The notes beneath the pieces are model-generated. The model did no database searches. It saw only the letters and a list, made by a program, of their open reading frames with translations, and was not told where the DNA came from. A stretch of DNA of 7,638 bases from Desulfuromonadaceae bacterium. GTDB lineage: Bacteria > Desulfobacterota > Desulfuromonadia > Desulfuromonadales > Geopsychrobacteraceae. Positions within the stretch are counted from its first letter, which is position 1. Every line of letters begins with the position of its first letter. Below are positions 1 to 5,622 of this stretch, in pieces. Both the position numbers and the translations under genes were made by a program. The stretch lies in assembly GCA_030639985.1 (NCBI GenBank), contig DAOWKG010000061.1:1-7638 (forward strand). Direction: 5' to 3'.

Positions 1-1079
1 CTACATCGGTTCCCGCGGGAGGGGCACTGGCAGTTGACCGGGATGAGTTTTCTGCTTATATCAGCGCCAAAATTGCCGCTGGACCAAATATCGAACTAAT
101 TCGAGAAGAGATCACTCAACTCCCGACCGAAGGGACAACCATCATCGCCAGCGGACCGTTGACCTCAGAAAAACTTTCTGCTGATTTGGAAAAGTTGACC
201 GGTAGTGAACATCTCTATTTTTACGATGCTATTGCCCCAATTGTCGAAGTCGATTCGATCAACTTTGATATCGCTTGGCGGGCTTCACGCTATGATAAAG
301 GTGGCGATGACTACATCAACTGTCCATTCACCGAAGAGCAGTATTACACTTTTGTCCAAGCGTTGGTTGATGCCGACAAGGTCGCCGGACGAGAATTTGA
401 GAAACTGATCCACTTTGAGGGCTGTATGCCGATAGAAGAGATGGCCAGTCGCGGAGAAAAAACCCTATCTTTTGGGCCGATGAAGCCGGTAGGCCTACCC
501 GATCCAAAAACGGGTAAAATTCCTTATGCGGTATTACAACTACGGCAGGATAACCGCAACGCTTCGCTGTTCAATCTGGTCGGATTTCAAACCCGCCTGA
601 CCTATCCGGAACAAAAACGGATCTTCCGGACCATTCCGGGCCTTGAACAGGTCAGTTTCGCCCGGCTTGGTAGTATGCATCGCAATACCTTTATTAATGC
701 CCCCGCTTGCCTAACCGAATCGCTCCAATTTAAGGCAGCACCCCATATTTATGCCGCCGGACAATTAAGCGGAGTAGAAGGTTATGTTGAATCGGCGGCC
801 TGTGGTTTTTTAGCCGGTATTTTCACAGCATACCAACTTCGTGGCGATGCGACCCCGCTGCCCCCGAAAGATACTGCCTTTGGTTCCCTGCTAGGACATC
901 TGGCGAGTGCTGAAGAAAAAAACTTTCAGCCAATGAATATCAACTATGGCCTCTTCCCGCCACTGGAATTAAAGCGTAAAATGAAACGTGCCGACCGCCG
1001 TATTGCTATGGCCGAACGGGCATTAGCAGCACTGCCACAATGGTGGGATACTATCGTTGCCAACCGAGAGGACAGATAA
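1..1079 (+). CDS. trmFO: TrmFO, folate-dependent tRNA (uracil-54-C5)-methyltransferase, 3' part
   Basis: The reading frame is already open at position 3, so the gene begins upstream of the window; 358 codons are visible. TrmFO uses methylenetetrahydrofolate and FADH2 to make ribothymidine at position 54 of tRNA in the cytosol. Family hallmarks seen here are VPAGGALAVDR at the start of the fragment, DYINCPFTEEQY near fragment residue 103, FEGCMPIEEMA near 138-148, SFGPMKPVGL, YAVLQLRQDN, MHRNTFINAP, AAGQLSGVEGYVESAACG and a C-terminal NFQPMNINYGLFPP. The Cys of FEGC (fragment residue 141) probably corresponds to the catalytic C-terminal-half cysteine described in the Bacillus enzyme. About 85 N-terminal residues, including the FAD-binding glycine motif, are missing because of the window edge. 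Internal TTG or ATG codons are not the start. The TAA stop overlaps the maf ATG (TAATG), which indicates translational coupling. Confidence 0.96.
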   Translation, partial: TSVPAGGALAVDRDEFSAYISAKIAAGPNIELIREEITQLPTEGTTIIASGPLTSEKLSADLEKLTGSEHLYFYDAIAPIVEVDSINFDIAWRASRYDKGGDDYINCPFTEEQYYTFVQALVDADKVAGREFEKLIHFEGCMPIEEMASRGEKTLSFGPMKPVGLPDPKTGKIPYAVLQLRQDNRNASLFNLVGFQTRLTYPEQKRIFRTIPGLEQVSFARLGSMHRNTFINAPACLTESLQFKAAPHIYAAGQLSGVEGYVESAACGFLAGIFTAYQLRGDATPLPPKDTAFGSLLGHLASAEEKNFQPMNINYGLFPPLELKRKMKRADRRIAMAERALAALPQWWDTIVANREDR

Positions 1080-1666
1080 TGGTAAATCAGCTGGTTCTGG
1101 CATCTGCCTCCCCCCGCAGAAAAGAATTATTGCAACAAATCGGGCTTAATTTTGCGGTTATTCCCAGCCGGGCGAAAGAAGAAGTCTTGGCAGATGAAAC
1201 CCCGGAAGAACATGTCATCCGCCTGAGCATTGATAAGGCGACCGAGGTTGCCAATCGCAACAACGTTTCGGGACGCTGGTTTATTGGCAGCGACACCATC
1301 GTCCTTAGCGACAATCGGATTCTGGGTAAACCACGCGATCATTCTCACGCTGCCGAAATGTTGCAACAACTATCGGGACGCGAGCACCAAGTGCTCTCTG
1401 GCTATGCTATTATTGACCGACAGACGGGAAAACAACGCGCCGAAGCGGTCACGACTAAAGTATGGTTTCGGCATTTGACAGATGCCGAAATCACCAGCTA
1501 CATTGAGACCGGTGAACCGGCCGATAAGGCTGGTGCTTACGCAATTCAGGGGTTGGGAGTCTGTTTTGTTGCCAAGATTGAAGGGAGCTATACCAATGTC
1601 GTCGGCATGCCCCTGTGCAAACTGACACTGGCATTGAAAGAGCTGGGCGTGCCACTGCCGATATAA
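1079..1666 (+). CDS. maf: Maf-family nucleotide pyrophosphatase (dTTP/UTP type)
   Basis: The 195-residue product is full length for the Maf/HAM1-like house-cleaning pyrophosphatases, which hydrolyse dTTP, UTP and modified pyrimidine nucleotides to monophosphates. Seen in the sequence: the N-terminal SASPRRKELL loop (residues 9-18), GSDTIVL with the likely catalytic Asp72, GKPRD (83-87), LSG and HQVLSGYAI, the segment EPADKAGAYAIQG (146-158), and a GSYTNVVGMPL C-terminal motif (169-179). DKAGAYAIQG is typical of the YhdE-like dTTPase/UTPase branch, but the exact substrate is inferred. The start chosen is the ATG overlapping the trmFO stop, because a GAGAGGA ribosome-binding site lies at 1066-1072, six bases upstream. 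An in-frame ATG at 1040 would add 13 unconserved residues inside trmFO. The TAA stop lies inside a 10-bp direct repeat that flanks the mobile element downstream. Confidence 0.95.
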   Translation: MVNQLVLASASPRRKELLQQIGLNFAVIPSRAKEEVLADETPEEHVIRLSIDKATEVANRNNVSGRWFIGSDTIVLSDNRILGKPRDHSHAAEMLQQLSGREHQVLSGYAIIDRQTGKQRAEAVTTKVWFRHLTDAEITSYIETGEPADKAGAYAIQGLGVCFVAKIEGSYTNVVGMPLCKLTLALKELGVPLPI

Positions 1667-1671
1667 TTTAT
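1662..1671. repeat. Left copy of 10-bp direct repeat (likely target-site duplication)
   Basis: TATAATTTAT abuts the left terminal inverted repeat of the element and is identical to 2023-2032. It contains the maf stop codon (TAA at 1664-1666), so the insertion point was immediately behind maf and left its coding sequence whole. Confidence 0.62.
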
Positions 1672-2022
1672 CTGGTTATCCATTTGATTCCACCCGACAG
1701 TAAGACCGGTTGGACAGAAAACCACTAATAGCCACCAAGGCGCCAAGGTCACCAAGAAGGTCAAAAGTTAAAAACCGTTTTTTGTTTTTAAACCAAAAAA
1801 GACCTTTACGCTTTTCTTGGTGCTCTTGGCGTCTTGGGGGCAAATTGGTTGAGTAACCAGATAAATGAATTCTCTGTGATCTTTGTGGCTTGAGTGAGCG
1901 TAGCGAACGGGCGCGAGAATGATTGTGGATTTTTTGATTTCAAGAATGTGCCCTGCCTGGTGTGTATCTGTGGCAAATATTGGTTTTAATATCGAATTGA
2001 CTGGAGCGAAGTAGATAACCAG
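1672..2022. mobile_element. Putative MITE-like non-autonomous element, 351 bp
   Basis: The two ends are perfect 9-bp inverted repeats, CTGGTTATC at 1672-1680 and GATAACCAG at 2014-2022. Allowing mismatches, the similarity continues to about 16 of 21 positions. The element is bounded on both sides by the identical 10-mer TATAATTTAT (1662-1671 and 2023-2032), which is what a target-site duplication looks like. No protein of useful length is encoded inside, so any mobility would need a transposase supplied from elsewhere. The interior holds an imperfect 27-bp inverted repeat with a 9-nt periodicity, then a CTCTGTGATCTTTGTGGC-like stretch and a GAGTGAGCGTAGCGAACGGG stretch. These look like dispersed intergenic repeats I associate with Desulfuromonadales, but that association is from memory and unchecked. 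Removing the element and one repeat copy leaves a 38-nt maf-yggS gap. The transposase family cannot be assigned from these ends. Confidence 0.62.
1732..1840. repeat. Imperfect 27-bp inverted repeat with 9-nt periodic arms
   Basis: The left arm (1732-1758) consists of three 9-nt units of the form CCACCAAGG, CGCCAAGGT, CACCAAGAA. The right arm (1814-1840) is its inverse, matching at 23 of 27 positions, with a 55-nt AT-rich spacer. As RNA it could fold into a long hairpin. It has no T-run immediately behind it, so it is not a classical terminator. It lies inside the putative mobile element and probably belongs to a dispersed repeat family. Confidence 0.7.
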
Positions 2023-2028
2023 TATAAT
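1997..2028 (+). promoter_or_regulatory. Possible hybrid promoter for yggS formed at the element end
   Basis: TTGACT (1997-2002) lies inside the right end of the element, and a perfect TATAAT (2023-2028) lies in the flanking direct repeat. The spacing is 20 bp, longer than the optimal 16-18, so activity would be weak or absent. If it works, it would restore transcription to yggS and the genes behind it after the insertion split them from trmFO-maf. Confidence 0.3.
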
Positions 2029-2032
2029 TTAT
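2023..2032. repeat. Right copy of 10-bp direct repeat (likely target-site duplication)
   Basis: TATAATTTAT abuts the right terminal inverted repeat of the element and is identical to 1662-1671. Its first six bases are a perfect -10 consensus (TATAAT) in the orientation of yggS. Confidence 0.62.
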
Positions 2033-2065
2033 TCTCACAGCAACAAATTTGCGGAGTAAAAACTG

Positions 2066-2764
2066 ATGAACAATATTGCCGCCAATCTTGCACAAATCCA
2101 TGATCGTATTGAAACAGCCTGTCAACGTTCTGGACGTAATCCCGAAGAAGTCAGATTGATTGCTGTCTCCAAGGTGAAACCGGCCGAATTGGTTGAAGAG
2201 GCATTTCACGCTGGCCAAAAACTGTTCGGTGAAAGTTATGTGCAGGAGTTTCGTGATAAGCAACCGCTGGTAACAGCTCCAGTGCAATGGCATTTCATCG
2301 GTGGGCTACAAACTAATAAAGTTAAATACCTGCGGAATAAGGTGGCAATGATCCATTCCGTTGACCGCTTATCTCTCGCCGAAGAGATTAATCGCCAATG
2401 GGGGAAAAATGGTGAAATTGGCGATGTTCTGCTCCAGGTTAATGTCGGCGACGAAGCGAGCAAATCAGGCTGTGCACCTGACGACCTGAAAAATCTGATC
2501 CAAACAATCGCACAACTACCCCATCTGAGAATCTGTGGCTTGATGTGCCTCCCGCCCCATGCCGACGATCCAGAGCAAGTTCGCCCATTTTTCAAACAAC
2601 TACGTGAGCTATCCGAACAGATTGACAGCTTGCAGCTTCCCGGTGTCAGCATGGCAGAATTATCAATGGGTATGAGCGGCGACTTTGAAGTAGCGGTGGA
2701 AGAAGGGGCAACGCTGGTACGGGTTGGAACCGCCATTTTTGGTGCCCGAATTAAGAAGGTTTGA
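2066..2764 (+). CDS. yggS: YggS/PLPBP family pyridoxal-phosphate homeostasis protein
   Basis: The 232-residue product has the normal length for the YggS/PROSC family of single-domain TIM-barrel proteins related to alanine racemase N-domains. They bind PLP and help keep PLP and amino-acid pools in balance; no catalytic activity is firmly established. Seen here: LIAVSKVKPAE with the PLP-binding Lys36, FGESYVQEF (54-62, Ser where many homologues have Asn), WHFIGGLQTNKVKYL (75-89), IHSVDR, QVNVGDEASKSGC (124-136), GLMCLPP, and the phosphate-binding C-terminal region LSMGMSGDFEVAVEEGAT with VRVGTAIFGAR. The ATG at 2066 is supported by GGAG at 2053-2056, nine bases upstream, and by conservation from the first residues. 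The gene ends one base before the next start, so it is co-transcribed with gph. The common neighbour proC is absent here. Confidence 0.95.
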   Translation: MNNIAANLAQIHDRIETACQRSGRNPEEVRLIAVSKVKPAELVEEAFHAGQKLFGESYVQEFRDKQPLVTAPVQWHFIGGLQTNKVKYLRNKVAMIHSVDRLSLAEEINRQWGKNGEIGDVLLQVNVGDEASKSGCAPDDLKNLIQTIAQLPHLRICGLMCLPPHADDPEQVRPFFKQLRELSEQIDSLQLPGVSMAELSMGMSGDFEVAVEEGATLVRVGTAIFGARIKKV

Positions 2765-2765
2765 G

Positions 2766-3410
2766 ATGAAAAACATAAATTACCTCCTCTTTGATCTTGA
2801 TGGCACGCTGGTCGATTCGGTTCCCGATCTGACCACTTCACTTAACCTCCTCCGCGCCGATTTGGATTGTCCGCCATTATCAGAGCCACAGGTTAGTGAT
2901 ATGGTTGGTGATGGCGTCGGCATCCTGGTCAAACGCGCCCTGGGCGAAGCGCTTTTCCGTCCCGACTACATCGACAAATTTATGCAATTATATGGTGAAC
3001 ACCTGCTTGACCACACTCGCTGCTATCCGGGAATTACTGAGCTACTGAATAATCATTGCTCAACCAGACTGGCAATTGTCACCAATAAACCGTATAAACT
3101 GACGATGAAGCTTCTTGATGGTTTGAATTTGATCGACAATTTCAAAGTAATCGTCGGAGGTGACAGCTATGCCGAAAAAAAACCCCATCCACTGCCGGTA
3201 ATTAAAGCCCTTGAAGGGTTGGGTGCTAATCCCCAACAAGCGGTCATGATCGGCGATCACCATACCGACCTCTATGCCGGACGCCAGGCTGGGACTGCTA
3301 CCTGCTTCTGTGCTTATGGCATGGGGCACAGCGACAATCTGACCACCGATTTTCGGGCTGAGCAACCAATCGACCTACTGCATCTGTTTCCGGGATCTGC
3401 TGTTGACTGA
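2766..3410 (+). CDS. gph: HAD-superfamily phosphatase, phosphoglycolate phosphatase type
   Basis: The 214-residue protein has the full set of HAD motifs: FDLDGTLVDS with nucleophile Asp10 and acid/base Asp12 (motif I), Thr106 in AIVTNKP (motif II), Lys139 in KKPHP (motif III) and MIGDHHTDLYAG with Asp164 and Asp168 (motif IV). A helical C1 cap lies between motifs I and II and includes MVGDGVGILVKRALG (46-60). This arrangement is that of Gph, which dephosphorylates 2-phosphoglycolate, for example that released during DNA 3'-end repair. HAD substrate ranges are broad, so the substrate is inferred. The start at 2766 is preferred because AAGAAGG (2753-2759) lies six bases upstream and the protein then begins right before motif I. 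The frame is open upstream, but that part lies within yggS. The stop overlaps the next gene's start by eight bases. Confidence 0.9.
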   Translation: MKNINYLLFDLDGTLVDSVPDLTTSLNLLRADLDCPPLSEPQVSDMVGDGVGILVKRALGEALFRPDYIDKFMQLYGEHLLDHTRCYPGITELLNNHCSTRLAIVTNKPYKLTMKLLDGLNLIDNFKVIVGGDSYAEKKPHPLPVIKALEGLGANPQQAVMIGDHHTDLYAGRQAGTATCFCAYGMGHSDNLTTDFRAEQPIDLLHLFPGSAVD

Positions 3411-4704
3411 AAAGAACCTGACCACCAAAGAGATCGCTTTCTTTTTTTTCCCACTGGTACTCAATGTTCAGTTGATGAGCATCTCCCATACCGTCATCAA
3501 TGGCGCCCTGGCGCGGCTTGACGATTACATCACCGCTCTTGCCGGCATGTCAGTAGCACTAGTGGTTCACCTCTTTATTGCCTCTCCTTCATATCAGAAT
3601 CACACCATTACTATCGCGATGGTGCGCGGGCGGAAATCTCTGCTCGGAGTTTTAATATTTATTGGTCTGGTCGCAGTTTACGTCGCTGTCATGTTGGCGT
3701 TGATCGCCTTCACCCCCCTTGGCGACCTGATCCTGATCAAGCTCCTCGGAACCCCAACAGAAGTTGCAGTTGAAGCAAAAAAAGCACTCTACATCCTGGC
3801 GATACTCCCATTTTTCACCGGCATCCGCGGTTTTTGCCAAGGATTGATCATCCGGGCACGCAGAACCAGTCTGGTTTCATTTGCCACCGGTGTTCGAGTG
3901 GCAGCGCTGTTTGGATTTCTCTCCGTTGGCTACAAATGGTTTTACGGTGCTCAACTTGGTGCTTTTGCTTTGGTCAGCTGTGTCGTCACCGAAACCTTAG
4001 TCATCTGCTGGCTGGCCTGGAAAATCCACCCGCCCCTGGATGGTGGCGAACCCGAAAAAACTACTAGCGAAATTTTGCGCTATTCATTCCCCCTCGCCTA
4101 TTCATCATGCCTACAACAAACCATTCCATTGCTGATCAGTTCAATTATCGGTCGATTGCACGATGGCGCTCTAGCGTTGGCAGCATTTGGAGTAATTCGT
4201 GGCTTTCTGTTCCTCCTCGCCGGTCCGATGCGTAACTTGCAACAAGCCTACCTTACTCTGGTAAAAACGGTAGCAGACAACCGCACCCTGCTCCGCTTCA
4301 GTATAATTATTTCCATCGGACTGGGATTACTCGTGCTCCTAACTGCGGGGCCACTGAATAAATTTATTCTCGGGGACTTGCTTGGGATTGAAACTGACCT
4401 GCGTCACTATTTGCAATTGCCTCTGGCAGCATGTACAATTTTTCCACTGTTTTATGGCCTGACCAACTTACTCCGTGGTTGGTTTGCCGGAGCCAGTCAA
4501 ACCGGACAGCTGGGGCGTTCAACCCTTCTTAAAAGTGGATTCCTTCTGCTCCTGTGGTGGCCGTTGGTCATCTGGCAACCACCGATTTCTGGTATTACTA
4601 TCGCTATAAGCCTGTTACTGGCAGCAGAGATACTGGAATCGAGCTACCTCTATTACCAACGCCAGCAGCAACCGGAAGAAATACGCCGGGCAGCACCACT
4701 TTAG
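3403..4704 (+). CDS. Polytopic membrane transporter of MATE/MOP type, ANKH-like
   Basis: The 433-residue protein has about twelve hydrophobic segments (roughly residues 10-30, 45-66, 79-104, 126-150, 160-177, 184-206, 225-248, 258-274, 297-316, 336-355, 375-392, 396-414) in two halves separated by a charged loop near 207-224. This is the architecture of the MOP flippase superfamily in the inner membrane. By eye, the order and spacing of several blocks recall animal ANKH (progressive ankylosis), an exporter of ATP/pyrophosphate or citrate. Those blocks are ALAGMSVALVVHLFIASP (45-62), the paired KK-ALYILAILPF (126-137), GPMRNLQQAY (274-283), LLGIETDLRHYLQLPL (326-341) and LRGWFAG (357-363). The comparison is from memory, not an alignment. 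An unspecific MATE or polysaccharide flippase remains possible. The start is TTG at 3403, overlapping gph by eight bases with only a weak upstream GGGAT; the first in-frame ATG would remove 24 residues and part of helix 1. The substrate is unknown. Confidence 0.62.
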   Translation: MTEKNLTTKEIAFFFFPLVLNVQLMSISHTVINGALARLDDYITALAGMSVALVVHLFIASPSYQNHTITIAMVRGRKSLLGVLIFIGLVAVYVAVMLALIAFTPLGDLILIKLLGTPTEVAVEAKKALYILAILPFFTGIRGFCQGLIIRARRTSLVSFATGVRVAALFGFLSVGYKWFYGAQLGAFALVSCVVTETLVICWLAWKIHPPLDGGEPEKTTSEILRYSFPLAYSSCLQQTIPLLISSIIGRLHDGALALAAFGVIRGFLFLLAGPMRNLQQAYLTLVKTVADNRTLLRFSIIISIGLGLLVLLTAGPLNKFILGDLLGIETDLRHYLQLPLAACTIFPLFYGLTNLLRGWFAGASQTGQLGRSTLLKSGFLLLLWWPLVIWQPPISGITIAISLLLAAEILESSYLYYQRQQQPEEIRRAAPL

Positions 4705-4717
4705 GAGCAGATACATA

Positions 4718-4948
4718 ATGGAAATCACCCTAAGCGACAATCGACTTAAAATAATAATTGAGGAGTTACAATCCTATTGCAGAAATGAATATGATGAGAC
4801 AATCGGTGAATTAAAAGCTGAAATGATGGTCGAGTTTTTCATCAAAAAACTGGGGCCAAAAATTTATAATCAAGCCATCGACGATGCCAATTCATTTATC
4901 CAGGATAAGCTTATTGATCTGGATGGAATTTTATATATTCCTGAATAG
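4718..4948 (+). CDS. DUF2164 family small protein
   Basis: The 76-residue acidic, soluble protein matches the DUF2164 pattern I recognise: an N-terminal LSDNRLKIIIEELQSYCRNE helix, then ETIGELKAEMMVEFFIKKLGP (about 26-46), YNQAIDDANSFIQDKL (49-64) and a C-terminal DLDGILYIPE. The family has no established function. It is short, probably all-helical and common in proteobacteria. The ATG at 4718 follows AGGAG at 4703-4707, which overlaps the stop of the transporter gene, with a ten-base spacer. That short gap places it at the end of the yggS-gph-transporter run. No signal peptide or metal-binding cysteines are seen. Confidence 0.85.
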   Translation: MEITLSDNRLKIIIEELQSYCRNEYDETIGELKAEMMVEFFIKKLGPKIYNQAIDDANSFIQDKLIDLDGILYIPE

Positions 4949-5056
4949 ACACCATTCGCAACGAAGAATCCACCAACCCTGCTTTTACGGTGACATCCAC
5001 AACCCAATTATGTTTGAATACCTCTTTTAAATTTCATAACTCCAAGGAGCCCATAT

Positions 5057-5620
5057 ATGTACAGCTGTTCTGACCTGAAAAAAGGTCTTAAATTATTAAT
5101 CGATGGTGAACCGCATGTTATCGTTAAGTATGATTTCACCAAGCCTGGTAAAGGTCAGTCGCTGTATAAGTGTAAACTTCGCAACATGATTACCGGGGCA
5201 TTATTTGACCGTACCTATCGAAGCGGTGAGTCTTTTTCCCCGGCAAGTCTTTCTGAGCGTGATATGCAGTACCTCTACAAAGACGAATCAGGTCATGTGT
5301 TTATGGATAAAGAAACTTACGAGCAAGTCATCCTGACAGAAGATACCCTTGGGGACGATAAATACTTTTTGGTCGACAACATGGATGTAGAAATCCTCAT
5401 GCACGATGAACTTGCAATTGGAATTAGTCTCCCCATTTTTGTTAACTTGCGGGTTACCCATTCTGATCCATGGGTCAAAGGTGATACTGCTGCCGCAAAT
5501 AATAAGCCAGCAACGGTTGAAACCGGTTACACCCTGCAAGTACCATCTTTTGTCGATGAAGGCACCCTGATACAGATTGACACCCGCACTGGTAACTATG
5601 TAACTCGCGTTAAGGAATAG
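5057..5620 (+). CDS. efp: Translation elongation factor P (EF-P)
   Basis: The 187-residue protein is full length. EF-P enters the ribosomal E/P region and relieves stalling at proline-rich stretches. The N-terminal KOW domain (about 1-62) carries the loop KPGKGQS, where Lys32 aligns with Lys34 of E. coli EF-P, the residue that receives beta-lysine. Two OB domains follow, with HVFMDKETYEQ (80-90) and the C-terminal signature GDTAAANNKPATVETGYTLQVPSFV, ending in IDTRTGNYVTRVKE. The loop matches the EpmA-modified class with Lys at the tip, not the Arg/rhamnose class. The downstream neighbour is epmA, two bases away, which agrees. The ATG at 5057 follows AAGGAG (5044-5049) with a seven-base spacer. 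The 108-bp gap upstream shows no convincing terminator or promoter. Confidence 0.97.
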   Translation: MYSCSDLKKGLKLLIDGEPHVIVKYDFTKPGKGQSLYKCKLRNMITGALFDRTYRSGESFSPASLSERDMQYLYKDESGHVFMDKETYEQVILTEDTLGDDKYFLVDNMDVEILMHDELAIGISLPIFVNLRVTHSDPWVKGDTAAANNKPATVETGYTLQVPSFVDEGTLIQIDTRTGNYVTRVKE

Positions 5621-5622
5621 TC

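Noticed and set aside
1040..1078. Upstream ATG for maf that would add 13 residues
   Set aside because: The extension lies inside trmFO and is not Maf-like. The ATG at 1079 has its own GAGAGGA site and gives the usual Maf N-terminus.
1732..1840. Terminator for trmFO-maf formed by the inverted repeat
   Set aside because: The loop is 55 nt and no T-run follows the right arm, so repeat-element origin is a better explanation.
1940..2293. Open frame on the - strand across the element end and the start of yggS
   Set aside because: It is antisense to a well-conserved gene and its translation has no recognisable motif.
2724..2765. Upstream start for gph inside yggS
   Set aside because: It adds unconserved residues. 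The ATG at 2766 is preceded by AAGAAGG and places the HAD nucleophile motif at the usual position.
5014..5040. TTGAAT with CATAAC as an efp promoter
   Set aside because: The spacing is only 15 bp, the -10 match is poor, and it would start transcription at the ribosome-binding site.
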